A DNA stretch of 64,000 bases from Prescottella soli (GTDB lineage: Bacteria; Actinomycetota; Actinomycetes; Mycobacteriales; Mycobacteriaceae): positions 992,001 to 1,056,000 of the forward strand of contig NZ_CP157276.1 in NCBI RefSeq assembly GCF_040024445.1. The letters run 5' to 3'. A program made the position numbers and the translations under genes. Numbering within the stretch: the first letter of the stretch is position 1; every line of letters starts with the position of its first letter. Below, piece by piece: positions 28,350-36,621 of this stretch. The notes under the pieces were generated by a model. That model had not been told where the DNA came from and searched no databases. It was given only the letters and a program-made list of their open reading frames with translations.

Positions 28350-29366
28350 ATGCGAGGAACCGTCATCCACGCACCGCGGGACATCCGGTTCGAGGACCTG
28401 CCCGACCCGCGGATCGTCGAGGACACCGACGCGATCATCCGAGTCGTCTCCACGTGCGTGTGCGGCTCGGACCTATGGCGCTACCGCGGCATCACCCCGG
28501 TCGACGAGCCTCGCCCGATCGGCCACGAATACGTCGGCGTCGTCGAGGAAGTCGGTGGCGCGGTCACCACGGTCGCGCCCGGACAGTTCGTCATCGGATC
28601 GTTCCTCGCCTCCGACAACACCTGCCCGCACTGCCGTTACGGCTACCAGTCCTCCTGCCGACTAGGCGAATTCGTCAACGGGTGCCAGGCCGAGTACGTG
28701 CGCGTCCCGCTGGCCGACGGCACCCTCGTCACGGTTCCCGACCGTCCGGACGCGGCCCTGATCCCGAGCCTGCTCGCACTCTCCGACGTCATGGGGACGG
28801 GCTGGTACGCGGCGGTGGCCGCCGAGGTGCGCCCGGGTTCGACGGTCGTGGTCGTCGGTGACGGCGCGGTCGGGCTGTCCGGCGTGCTCGCCGCCAGGGA
28901 ACTGGGGGCGGAACGGATCATCGCGATGAGCCGGCACACCAACCGCCAGAAGCTGGCGGTCGAGTTCGGCGCCACCGACATCGTCGCCGAGCGCGGCGAG
29001 GAGGGCGCCGCCCGGATCGCCGAGCTGACCGACGGTGTCGGGGCCGAATCGGTGCTCGAGTGCGTCGGCACGAAGGAGTCGATGTCGCAGGCACTGCGCT
29101 GCACCCGTCCCGGCGGCAACGTCGGCTTCGTGGGAGTGCCGCACGGCGCCGAGTTCCCCGCCCGGGAACTGTTCGAAACCCACATCGGCGTGCGCGGCGG
29201 GTCGGCGCCGGTGCGCCGCTTCCTGCCCGACCTGATCGGCCGGGTGCTCGACGGCCGGATGGAGCCGGGCAAGGTCTTCGACCTGACACTGCCGCTCGAT
29301 CAGGTGGCGGAGGCGTACCGGGCCATGGACGAGCGGCGCGCGATCAAGGTGCTGTTGCGCCCCTGA
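28350..29366 (+). CDS. Zinc-dependent alcohol dehydrogenase (medium-chain)
   Basis: A 338-residue MDR dehydrogenase. It has the catalytic zinc Cys in [25 protein letters not shown] and the cofactor fold [22 protein letters not shown]. In the structural-zinc loop (DNTCPHC...C) the first of the usual four Cys is Asp. The ATG at 28350 follows GAGGAG. The substrate is unknown. Its 3' end appears again in remnant form at about 31097-31121. Confidence 0.9.
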   Translation: MRGTVIHAPRDIRFEDLPDPRIVEDTDAIIRVVSTCVCGSDLWRYRGITPVDEPRPIGHEYVGVVEEVGGAVTTVAPGQFVIGSFLASDNTCPHCRYGYQSSCRLGEFVNGCQAEYVRVPLADGTLVTVPDRPDAALIPSLLALSDVMGTGWYAAVAAEVRPGSTVVVVGDGAVGLSGVLAARELGAERIIAMSRHTNRQKLAVEFGATDIVAERGEEGAARIAELTDGVGAESVLECVGTKESMSQALRCTRPGGNVGFVGVPHGAEFPARELFETHIGVRGGSAPVRRFLPDLIGRVLDGRMEPGKVFDLTLPLDQVAEAYRAMDERRAIKVLLRP

Positions 29367-30051
29367 GCCGCTGCCCCGGGCGGTCACCGGGAGTAAAGCT
29401 GCGTCTCCAGACGGGGATCCCCGTGCACCGCTTCGAGTCTGGCCATGTCGGCCGACACGACGACCGTGGCTTCCTCGTCGATACCCGTTGCCGCGCAGCA
29501 ACTGCGGTCGGCCGTGCCACCAGAAGTTGGGCGTGCGGATGTGGAGGCCTTCGCACCGACAGCCCGCGGCGAGTTGATCGGCCAGGGGCTCTCTCAGGGT
29601 CTTTCGCGTTTGCGACATGCCCGACCGGTCTCACCGGTGCGTCAAGGTCGTTACACGATCCTGCTGGACGCACCTCCGCGTGAGGGGCCAGACTGGACCT
29701 GCGAGACGGTCGTTCGAGCTGGGGCGGATGGACGACAGCCGACCGCGTTGGGTCCTCGATCACTGGTGGACACCGGATCCCCGACGAAACACGGATCCGG
29801 CCAGATCAGCACTAGGACTCACGAAAGGTCGAGGCAGGGGCGGCTGCGCACGTCGGCGGCGTGCTCCGCGACCGTGGCCGTGGTTCGGGTCCGACGCTCG
29901 GGCGCCCGCCCTCCTCTGGGCGCGGTCATTCGCACAGCCTCGGCCGATCATCCAACCCGGTGCGAACAACCCCCTCTCACCACTCCCGTCACCCGAGATT
30001 GGAGACCACCATGAACACGGAGACCCGTACCTCCCGCGACCGGAGACCGGC
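29367..30051. other. Patatin upstream region: duplicated gene end plus unknown DNA
   Basis: The first part (29383-29545) is a copy of the 3' end of the gene at 31144-31797. From about 29546 to 30004 no gene is recognisable; the reading frames look random. A minus-strand ATG at 29618 begins a plausible N-terminus (MSQTRKTLREPLADQ) that runs into the duplicated piece. 30011-30055 is a tiny ORF before patatin. Confidence 0.55.
29383..29545 (-). pseudogene. 3' fragment of the 31144-31797 hypothetical gene (left direct repeat)
   Basis: About 163 bp match 31143-31304 with about ten differences (roughly 94% identity). Reading the minus strand, the same C-terminus (RTPNFWW ... DPRLETQLYSR and TGA) is present, but an extra T near 29515 breaks the frame. 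Many of the differences are synonymous. The rest of the gene is absent. Confidence 0.88.
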
Positions 30052-30055
30052 GTGA
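30011..30055 (+). CDS. Possible 14-codon leader ORF coupled to patatin
   Basis: ATG at 30011 with TTGGAGA upstream, 14 codons (NTETRTSRDRRPA after Met), and a stop that overlaps the patatin GTG as GTGA. It is Arg/Thr-rich with no known family. It may serve only for translational coupling, or be chance. Confidence 0.4.
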   Translation: MNTETRTSRDRRPA

Positions 30056-31074
30056 CCACGCTCAAGCCCGCAGAAGCCGACCTGGTGCTCGCTGGTGGCG
30101 GCGTCAAGGGCCTCGGACTGGCGGGAGCCGTCGCCGCACTGACCGAGTCCGGAGCCAAGCCACAGAGAATCTCCGGCACCTCCGCCGGCGCCGTCCTCGG
30201 CTCGCTTGTGGCGTCCGGGCTGACGGGCCAGGCACTGAAGAACACCGCCCTCGACCTGCCCTACCCCCAGTTCTGCGACCCTGCGCCATTGGAGCGTGTC
30301 CCCGTCCTCGGGCCGGCGCAGGCGGTGCTGCGCGGCAGCGGCATCTACAAGGGGGACTACGCCCACGAGTGGATTCGTAATGAGCTGGCCAAACGGAACG
30401 TCCACACGTTCGGTGACCTCAAACTCAACGACAAGGACTATCTGTGGCTGCCGCGCGAGCGGCGGTACAAGCTTGTCGTGACCGTTTCTGACGTCACGCT
30501 CGGCCAACTTGTGCGGCTGCCCTGGGACTACGAGTCACTCTACGGACTGAACCCCGACGAACAGTCGGTGGCCGACGCTGTCCGCGCGTCGATGTCCATC
30601 CCCTTCTTCTTCCGCCCGGTCCGATTGACCAATGACAAGACGAAGGTGACATCAACGCTGGTGGACGGGGGCCTCCTGTCGAACTTCCCGATCGACTCAC
30701 TCGACCGAACCGACGGCGAGGAGCCGCGATGGCCTACCTTCGGGATCACCGTGCTGCCCAACCTGCCCGAGGGCGACGACAAGGTCATCCCGCTAGGGCC
30801 GTTGGCCCCACTGGGGCGGCTTGCCCGGCTGGGAGCACCGCACCTGCTGGAGCTCATCATCTCCACCATCCTGGTCGGCCGTGACCAGGCATACCTCAAC
30901 CAGCCATGGGTGAATGACCGCGCCATCCGCGTGGATTCCACCGAGGTGGGTGTTGTCGATTTCAATATCTCGAGGCCCAAGGCCGAGGCGCTCTACGCGA
31001 AGGGCTACGAGGCAGCGCAGGCCTTCCTGAAGGAGTGGGATTGGGAGGCGTACCTCAAACGCTACCGGGCGTAA
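30052..31074 (+). CDS. Patatin-like phospholipase
   Basis: A 340-residue patatin-domain protein. It has the oxyanion loop LVLAGGGVKGLGLAG, the catalytic Ser in ISGTSAGAVLGSL and the catalytic Asp in LVDGGLLSNFPID. Patatins hydrolyse acyl esters of phospholipids or glycerolipids. No signal peptide is seen, so it is probably cytoplasmic. The GTG at 30052 has CGGAGA upstream; longer starts run through unrelated DNA. It is the only clear gene between the two copies of the duplicated gene-end junction, which marks it as acquired. Confidence 0.88.
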   Translation: MTTLKPAEADLVLAGGGVKGLGLAGAVAALTESGAKPQRISGTSAGAVLGSLVASGLTGQALKNTALDLPYPQFCDPAPLERVPVLGPAQAVLRGSGIYKGDYAHEWIRNELAKRNVHTFGDLKLNDKDYLWLPRERRYKLVVTVSDVTLGQLVRLPWDYESLYGLNPDEQSVADAVRASMSIPFFFRPVRLTNDKTKVTSTLVDGGLLSNFPIDSLDRTDGEEPRWPTFGITVLPNLPEGDDKVIPLGPLAPLGRLARLGAPHLLELIISTILVGRDQAYLNQPWVNDRAIRVDSTEVGVVDFNISRPKAEALYAKGYEAAQAFLKEWDWEAYLKRYRA

Positions 31075-31096
31075 CGGGACTCGCCGGACAACGGTG

Positions 31097-31121
31097 CGCG
31101 ATCAAGACGCTGCTGCGGCCC
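31097..31121 (+). pseudogene. Remnant of ADH 3' end
   Basis: CGCGATCAAG followed by codons for a leucine-rich end (AIKTLLRP) matches the ADH C-terminus (AIKVLLRP) at 29339-29363 with four mismatches in 25 nt. It sits just before the intact hypothetical gene, in the same order as at the left junction. Short, so only moderately secure. Confidence 0.5.
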
Positions 31122-31142
31122 CGAACCGACGTTCGAGCTGGC

Positions 31143-31304
31143 GTCACCGGGAGTACAGCTGCGTCTCCAGACGGGGATCCCGGTGCACTGCTTCGAGTCT
31201 GGCCAGGTCGGCCGATACGACGACCGTGTCCTCCTCGTCGATACCCGTTGCCGCGCACCAACTGCGGTCGGCCGGCCACCAGAAGTTGGGCGTGCGGATG
31301 CGGA
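31143..31304. repeat. Right copy of the junction direct repeat
   Basis: The partner of 29383-29545, roughly 94% identical, within the intact gene. The two copies flank a 1.6-kb segment with the patatin gene. Confidence 0.88.
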
Positions 31305-31797
31305 CGGCCCGGTCCTCGGTGGATCGCGCGGCGGTCACCACCTGGTAGGAGAACCCGTGCGACCCTTCCGCCACCCGTGCACAGCCCCGGATCGGCTCGT
31401 CGAGGAACTGGCCCCACCCGTCCCAGAACAGTCCCGAGACCGCGTCGTCGAAGTGCCCGTAGACCACGTCGACCAGTTCCGCTGGCAGCGAGCCCATCTC
31501 GGGTCGTTCATCGAAGACGCCGGCGAGCGTCGCATTCGGATCCTTCGCCCCGATGACGTCGAGGAAGCGGACCCCCGGCGCCACGCTCACACCACGGGAG
31601 GCGGCGATGTCGGCCCACCCCACTCGATGTGACTCGCAGCCCTCGCCCCGATAGGCGGGGTGGAGGATGCGCAGCACATACGGGTAACGGTCCGCGAGCC
31701 ATCCACCCGCTGGGCCGGCGTCCGGATACGGGTACGGTTCGAGCCACAGCGCGGCGGCAGGTGACGGATCGCCGACCCAGCCGAGGAGCGAAGACAT
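31144..31797 (-). CDS. Conserved hypothetical protein
   Basis: A 217-residue soluble protein rich in Trp and aromatic motifs (LGWVGDPSPAAALWLEPYPYP, VVYGHFDDAVSGLFWDGWGQFLDE, IRTPNFWWPADRSWCAATGID). No family or catalytic motif is recognised. The ATG at 31797 was chosen; upstream frame to 31986 is low-quality sequence. Its 3' quarter is duplicated at 29383-29545. Confidence 0.75.
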   Translation of the reverse strand: MSSLLGWVGDPSPAAALWLEPYPYPDAGPAGGWLADRYPYVLRILHPAYRGEGCESHRVGWADIAASRGVSVAPGVRFLDVIGAKDPNATLAGVFDERPEMGSLPAELVDVVYGHFDDAVSGLFWDGWGQFLDEPIRGCARVAEGSHGFSYQVVTAARSTEDRAVRIRTPNFWWPADRSWCAATGIDEEDTVVVSADLARLEAVHRDPRLETQLYSR

Positions 31798-31985
31798 GCC
31801 GCAATTGTCGGTGAACGCGCCCGATGGAGCTAGAAGTCGGGCCCGGGCAGGGCCGCGATCACCGCGAAACTGACCACGGGCGGGATGCGAGAACGGACCG
31901 CACCGCAGCGCTTCCGGTGCACGGATGCGCTTTCCACGAAAGTGGGTATGGTGAGCGGTCAACCTGGTCAGAAGTGAGGGTGACA

Positions 31986-32303
31986 ATGGGCCAGCAGTCG
32001 CGGGCCGCCGAACGTCGGTGGGCTCCGGTCAAGGTCAGCAAGGTCGTCTCGACCCGTTCGGACGACATCGTCCACGTCGACGCCGAACTCCACGGCGATA
32101 TCCACCCGGAGTGGGCCCGGGCATTCGAGCGCATCAGCCAGAGCAGGCAGTCCGATCTGCTGCTCCACGCCGATGCCGAGCCGCCACGGATCACGATGAC
32201 GGCCAGGGGCGATCACGGCGACAGTGCCGAGATCGTGGTTCTGTACGCCGTCGAGGAAGTGAACCTGTGCGTGCGACTCACGCTCGAACTTGTCGGGCGG
32301 TAG
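31986..32303 (+). CDS. Hypothetical protein, 105 aa
   Basis: A small acidic/basic protein (WAPVKVSKVVSTRSDDIVHVDAELHGDIHPEW, then ARGDHGDSAEIVVLYAVEEVNLCVRLTLELVG). Predicted strands alternate, but no family is recognised. The ATG at 31986 has GAGGG 7 nt upstream. Confidence 0.65.
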   Translation: MGQQSRAAERRWAPVKVSKVVSTRSDDIVHVDAELHGDIHPEWARAFERISQSRQSDLLLHADAEPPRITMTARGDHGDSAEIVVLYAVEEVNLCVRLTLELVGR

Positions 32304-32507
32304 CGACGGCGGTCAGCGCAGTTCCGTCACGAACACCATCCGGTCGCGCCGGTACAGCGACCGGACGCGCTCGATCGGCGAGGTCGTCGATTGCCACCAA
32401 CCATGCAGGGCCCTCGCAGGCCCCCGCACGGACGGTCAGAGGAGCCTCCCGAGCCGTGTACGGTGCGCGAGTGTCGCCGAAGCCACCGCCGCCGCGGACC
32501 GTTTCGT
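32304..32507. other. Left edge of the steroid-like module
   Basis: This 204-bp stretch begins with the gntR 3' remnant (32313-32379). The remaining 128 bp to the ketosteroid isomerase stop hold nothing I can name. Confidence 0.5.
32313..32379 (-). pseudogene. Remnant of gntR 3' end
   Basis: 62 bp (32318-32379) match the end of the intact gntR (36627-36688) with five mismatches and still encode ERVRSLYRRDRMVFVTELR plus a TGA stop. Nothing of gntR is seen upstream of this. It lies at the opposite end of the steroid-like module from the intact gene. Confidence 0.85.
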
Positions 32508-32876
32508 TCAGCTGACGACGATGTCCTCGGTAGTCCAGATCGCCCGCATACTGGTGATCCGTCCTCGATCGTCGAATGTCATGACGTCGATCGGTTCGAC
32601 GGTGATCGTCCGACCGTCGACGACCGTCACCACCCGGAAGTGGAACGCCGCGGTCTCCCCGGATACCCGCAGGGTGATCAGGTCGATTGTTCGGTTCGGG
32701 GATCTCACGGAGTCGTAGAACGCGGCGATCGCCGCGGTTCCGACGTGCGGGGTCGACCCGACCGGGTCCTCGACCGTCGCATTGTCCGCATACAGCACAG
32801 CAATATCCGCTCCTTCTGCGACAGAGGCAAGTTCGAGATATCGGTTGATCGTTCGCGCGATGTCGTCCTGGGTCAT
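32508..32876 (-). CDS. Delta5-3-ketosteroid isomerase
   Basis: A 122-residue NTF2-fold isomerase. All three catalytic residues of the family appear in their motifs: Tyr13 in NRYLELA, the general base Asp37 in ATVEDPVGS and the second acid Asp97 in VEPIDVMTFDD. The enzyme moves the C5-C6 double bond of 3-ketosteroids to C4-C5. It ends a minus-strand group with the SDR (59 bp upstream) and the SnoaL-like gene. Substrate could also be a steroid-like terpenoid. Confidence 0.87.
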   Translation of the reverse strand: MTQDDIARTINRYLELASVAEGADIAVLYADNATVEDPVGSTPHVGTAAIAAFYDSVRSPNRTIDLITLRVSGETAAFHFRVVTVVDGRTITVEPIDVMTFDDRGRITSMRAIWTTEDIVVS

Positions 32877-32935
32877 TGTCGGAGTCCTCTCGGAGGGTGG
32901 TGAACGTCGGCAAGGTAGGGAGCGTCTGGCGCCAC

Positions 32936-33709
32936 CTACACGGGTGCTCCCGGCAGACCAGCGTGGTAGATGCCCGAGGCCCAACCGCCGTCCACCGCGA
33001 TCTCCGCACCGGTCATGTAGCTGGCCTCGTCGCTTGCGACGAACGCGGTCACGCGGGCGATTTCGTCGGGCAGCCCGATCCGACCGAGGGGAACATTGCG
33101 GTAGTGGCGCTGCAACTCCGCACCGGTCTCACCTGCGGGATTGCCGAGCTGGGTGTCGACCCCACCCGGGTGGACCGAACACACGCGGATGGTCGGCCCG
33201 AGCTCGAGCGCCTGCGCCTTCGTGACGCCGCGGATCGCCCACTTGCTCGCGACGTATGAACTGAGCCCGTTGACACCACGAAGCCCGTCTACCGACGAAA
33301 TATTCACGACCACACCGGAACCCGCATTCTTCATGATCGGCGCCACCGTCTTGACACCGATCATCGGACCCATCACATTGACGGCAAGGATCGTTGCGAT
33401 CCGATCCGGTTCCACGTCCTCGACGCCGGCGAAGTATTGGATCCCTGCATTGTTGACCAGCACGTCGACAGTGCCGTACTCCCGCATCGTCGCCGCCACC
33501 ACGTCGCGCCAGTCGGTCTCGCTGGTGACGTCGAGCCTCATGTAGCTCGCCGTGTCACCGATATCCGCGACAAGGGCTCTGCCCTGGCCGTCGGCAACGT
33601 CGGCCACCACCACTCGAGCACCCTCGGCGGCCATGACGCGCGCGGTCGCGGCACCCATACCCTGTGCACCTCCGGTGACGATCGCCACCTTGCCTTCAAG
33701 CCTGCCCAT
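32936..33709 (-). CDS. Short-chain dehydrogenase/reductase (hydroxysteroid dehydrogenase-like)
   Basis: A 257-residue classical SDR with cofactor loop VTGGAQGMGAATA, Asp for NAD preference (VVVADVADG), NNAGI and the catalytic Ser-Tyr-Lys (NISSVDG and SSYVASKW). The sequence is of the 3-alpha/20-beta or 17-beta hydroxysteroid dehydrogenase type. Next to the isomerase, oxidation of a 3-hydroxysteroid to the 3-ketone is the likely step; this is inferred. Start ATG at 33709. Confidence 0.87.
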   Translation of the reverse strand: MGRLEGKVAIVTGGAQGMGAATARVMAAEGARVVVADVADGQGRALVADIGDTASYMRLDVTSETDWRDVVAATMREYGTVDVLVNNAGIQYFAGVEDVEPDRIATILAVNVMGPMIGVKTVAPIMKNAGSGVVVNISSVDGLRGVNGLSSYVASKWAIRGVTKAQALELGPTIRVCSVHPGGVDTQLGNPAGETGAELQRHYRNVPLGRIGLPDEIARVTAFVASDEASYMTGAEIAVDGGWASGIYHAGLPGAPV

Positions 33710-33765
33710 CCCGATCCCTTCTCCAGTTCCTTCGACAACCCGTGCCATCTGATTGGGCGATCTGA

Positions 33766-34224
33766 CTAGCCCTGCGCGGCAGACCAATTGGACGGCCCCG
33801 GTCCGAGTACGGCGTAGTCGCCGAGATGCCCGCGGTTGTGCTTAGTCCGACGGACCATCCGCCACCCGTCGACGGTTCGGCGCCACTCGTCGTGGTAGTC
33901 ACCGATCGTCCGGAAGAACTTGCCCTCGAGCTCGCCGGTACCGAGGTGCATGTCGGCCACGTAAGCGCGACTGCGAGCGGTATCGCCGTCGATATCGATG
34001 AGCACGTTTCCGACCAGGTGCTGGGTGGGCCCGCAGTCGTCCAGGAAGCTGCGCGTGAGCGCGATCATCTCGCGGCGACTACCCAGCCTCCCCGTACCGA
34101 GGTCGGCTTCCATGTCCTCGGCGGCGATCGTCTCGATCTCCGCCCAGTCCCGTTGGTCCATCGCGCGCGCGAATCGCACGATGCTCCGGTAGATCTCGCG
34201 TTCGTCCTCGTTGGGCGTGGGCAT
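33766..34224 (-). CDS. SnoaL-like (NTF2-fold) protein
   Basis: A 152-residue protein with the SnoaL_4-type layout: helix REIYRSIVRFARAMDQRDW, then IAAEDMEADLG, and the strand end YHDEWRRTVDGWRMVRRTKHNR. Members include hydratases, isomerases and small polyketide cyclases. It is first in the minus-strand trio and faces the divergent regulatory region. Confidence 0.8.
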   Translation of the reverse strand: MPTPNEDEREIYRSIVRFARAMDQRDWAEIETIAAEDMEADLGTGRLGSRREMIALTRSFLDDCGPTQHLVGNVLIDIDGDTARSRAYVADMHLGTGELEGKFFRTIGDYHDEWRRTVDGWRMVRRTKHNRGHLGDYAVLGPGPSNWSAAQG

Positions 34225-34609
34225 CCGAAGTTCTCCTCAGAATCTCGTTGGCGAAGGCGGCTGACGGGAGACTGGAGCGCTGCGTCGCGAGCACCACCGA
34301 CAGCCCGCCTGTGACAGGACTCATAGTGGTTCAGGACGATCATCACCGGGTGGCGGTGTCTCGAATTGCGAGACACCGAGTACACGAGGCCGACGCGTCC
34401 GACACACTCGGACGCAAGCGTGGACGTGTCACCCCAGGTGAACAGGTATCACCTCTCATCCCTCGGGATACAGGCGCCGCCGTTTCCTCCCTCTCCGTGG
34501 GATCACCGATACGGGACGGCCCGACTGGACGGATACCGTCACTTCGCGCGTTCCCGGCCAGGTGAAATGACCGAGCGGACGGAGAAATCGTGGGACGGAG
34601 GACCGGAAA
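34225..34609. other. Divergent regulatory region of the steroid-like module
   Basis: 385 bp between the SnoaL-like gene and the monooxygenase gene. It holds the palindrome at 34354-34378 and a second, weaker pair AGGTGA/TCACCT at 34436-34454. The start of the plus-strand gene has GGAGG. No further gene is seen. Confidence 0.6.
34354..34378. promoter_or_regulatory. Palindromic operator, probably for the IclR regulator
   Basis: Perfect inverted repeat CGGTGTCTCG - AATTG - CGAGACACCG in the divergent promoter region. The only regulator in the module is the IclR protein encoded 1.4 kb away, so it is the best candidate binder. Confidence 0.7.
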
Positions 34610-35785
34610 GTGCCATCGACCACCCAGTCCATCGCCGACCTGATGCCCGCCATCGCGGGTGCCGCCGTCGAGACGGAGCGAACACGCACCCCGTCGCGCA
34701 CTGTGATGGCATCCCTGGTCGACGCCGGCGCGTTCCGCATGCTGCAACCGCGGGCCTTCGGCGGCGGCGAGTCGACCCCTCTCGAGTTGTTCTCCACAGT
34801 TCGAGAGATCTCCTCGGCGTGTACGTCGACGGGCTGGATCGTTGCCGCGACGAACGTCAGCGCGTGGCTCATCTTCGGATTCGGCGACGACGCGGCGCGC
34901 GATGTCTGGGAGGCAACACCAGACGCCCTCGTCGCTGCGGCGGTGATGCCGACAGGCCAACTGCGCCGGGACCGGACGGGACTGCACCTGTCCGGACGGT
35001 GGCGATCGGTGACCGGCAGCGCGCATTGTGAGTGGCTCGTCCTCGGCACCTTGGTTCTCAACGCCGACGGCGCGCCCGTCGAACACGCGCAGGTTCTCGT
35101 GCCGCGCAGCGACGTCCGCTTCGTGGACGCCCCCCGAACGGTCGGTCTCGCCGCGGTCGGATGCCAGGACGTCGTCGTCGAGGACGTTCGGATACCGCTC
35201 TGGCGCGTTTCCTCTCAACGCCACCGATCCGCGACCGAGCAAGCGAGACATCGGCGCTCGATTCCGATGCTGTACCGACACTCGGTCACCGCCTTGTACT
35301 GTGCGGCCGTCGCGGTCCCCCTCATCGGTGCTGCGCAGGGCGCGTATCGGGCCGTCCTGGACCAGTGGAACGTCGCGAACAGGCTCACTCAGTCCGGCCG
35401 GATGATGGTCGAGGCCGAGGCCATTCACGCCGAGATTGGCCGTGCGGCCTTCGAGATCGAAACCGCGGTACTACACCTCGAACGGGACCTCACAGAACTT
35501 CAGGGCCTGGCCGCCAAATCCAAGCGGGTGCCTATCGACACGTTCACGCGAGTCCGAAGGAACCAGGTGCTCTCGGTCCGACTCGCCGAGGGCGCCGTCG
35601 ACCGACTGGTGAAGGTCGCCGGGAGGGATGGGGTGACCATGGATCACCCCGTACAACGGGCGTGGCGGGATATACATACCGGTGCATCCAACCGCGCGAA
35701 CAGAGAAATCGACGCCGTCGCCATCTCCGCACGAGCAGCACTAGGCTTCGACATCGAACATTCGGAAGTGCGGCCGGTGATATGA
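34610..35785 (+). CDS. Flavin-dependent monooxygenase, acyl-CoA dehydrogenase fold (HsaA-like)
   Basis: A 391-residue group D flavin monooxygenase-type protein. It has ACDH-type N-terminal helices (GAFRMLQPRAFGGGE, SSACTSTGWIVAA), a central beta domain (LSGRWRSVTGSAHCEWLVLG) and the C-terminal bundle (HPVQRAWRDIHTGASNRANRE). Relatives such as HsaA hydroxylate phenolic steroid breakdown products using reduced flavin from a separate reductase; no reductase gene is nearby. GTG start with GGAGG 9 nt upstream. Stop overlaps the IclR start by 4 bp. Confidence 0.85.
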   Translation: MPSTTQSIADLMPAIAGAAVETERTRTPSRTVMASLVDAGAFRMLQPRAFGGGESTPLELFSTVREISSACTSTGWIVAATNVSAWLIFGFGDDAARDVWEATPDALVAAAVMPTGQLRRDRTGLHLSGRWRSVTGSAHCEWLVLGTLVLNADGAPVEHAQVLVPRSDVRFVDAPRTVGLAAVGCQDVVVEDVRIPLWRVSSQRHRSATEQARHRRSIPMLYRHSVTALYCAAVAVPLIGAAQGAYRAVLDQWNVANRLTQSGRMMVEAEAIHAEIGRAAFEIETAVLHLERDLTELQGLAAKSKRVPIDTFTRVRRNQVLSVRLAEGAVDRLVKVAGRDGVTMDHPVQRAWRDIHTGASNRANREIDAVAISARAALGFDIEHSEVRPVI

Positions 35786-36621
35786 CGACGGGGCGATCCT
35801 CGATTCTCGAGCGAGCGACGGCGATCATCTCGGCCTTCGACGGCCGGACGTCGCAACTACCGATCGGCACGATCGCCGACCGGTCCGGACTCCCCCGCTC
35901 GACCGCACACCGACTGGTCGACCAACTCATCCAGCTCGGCTGGCTCGTGCGGACGGCACACGGCTACTGCCTCGGGCCGAGAGCTGCGCGGACATCGAGC
36001 GAAAAAGATCACATGCACCTACGCGCCGCCGCTGCGCCGTTGCTCCAGGCCCTGCACGACGAGACCGGCGCGGTGGCGCACCTCGGCGTACTCCACGGCG
36101 ATCACGTGCAGATTCTCGACAAGGTGTCGGGCAGACACGCCCCAGCAGTGCCGACCAGTGTGGGAGATCGTCTCCCTGCCCACGCAACGGCAATGGGTAA
36201 GGCGGTCCTTGCAACAGTGACACCTGAGGACGCAGACGCGATCGTCCCGAGAACGCTGGGCCATCGGACAGCCCGGACGATCACCAGCAGAACCACGCTG
36301 CACGCGGAGCTCGCCAATGTTCGGGCACGCCACGGCGTCGCCTACGACAACGAGGAGTTCTCGTTGTCCGTCAACTGCATAGGGGCGCCCGTCCGGTCTC
36401 CGGGAGCAGCACCTAGTGCAATCTCCCTCAGTGGCCGCACACCTCCCGAGGTCTTGGCCCGGGCGGTTCCCCTTGTCCGCGAGGCCGCTCGGCGAATCGA
36501 GGTGCGCCTGGACCGGAACGGGATGTCGAGCCCGTCGGCGGAGTCCACAGCGTCCTTTGTCGGGGCCGACTTGACGATGCTCCGCGTGCTCAACACCGTC
36601 GACGCACACGATTGGCTCTGA
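35782..36621 (+). CDS. IclR-family transcriptional regulator
   Basis: A 279-residue regulator with an N-terminal winged helix (ERATAIISAFDG, LPIGTIADRSGLPRSTAHRLVDQLIQLGWLVR) and the IclR effector domain (VAHLGVLHGDHVQILDKVSG, LPAHATAMGKAVLA, GVAYDNEEFSLSVNCIGAPV). It is coupled to the monooxygenase gene and likely controls the divergent operons through the palindrome at 34354-34378. Confidence 0.93.
   Translation: MTTGRSSILERATAIISAFDGRTSQLPIGTIADRSGLPRSTAHRLVDQLIQLGWLVRTAHGYCLGPRAARTSSEKDHMHLRAAAAPLLQALHDETGAVAHLGVLHGDHVQILDKVSGRHAPAVPTSVGDRLPAHATAMGKAVLATVTPEDADAIVPRTLGHRTARTITSRTTLHAELANVRARHGVAYDNEEFSLSVNCIGAPVRSPGAAPSAISLSGRTPPEVLARAVPLVREAARRIEVRLDRNGMSSPSAESTASFVGADLTMLRVLNTVDAHDWL

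Noticed and set aside
25875-28370. An 831-codon minus-strand frame that would fuse an extra N-terminal part to CobQ
   Set aside because: The upstream part is the out-of-frame complement of map; CobQ starts at the GTG overlapping the map stop and has normal family length.
29708-31141. Shared GTTCGAGCTGG at both edges of the patatin segment as a recombination core site
   Set aside because: Only 11 bp and not placed symmetrically relative to the larger repeats; likely chance.
32385-32507. Minus-strand stretch with GGGGFGDTRAPYTAREAP as a possible gene fragment
   Set aside because: No recognisable family and no start or continuation; could be a remnant but the evidence is too thin.
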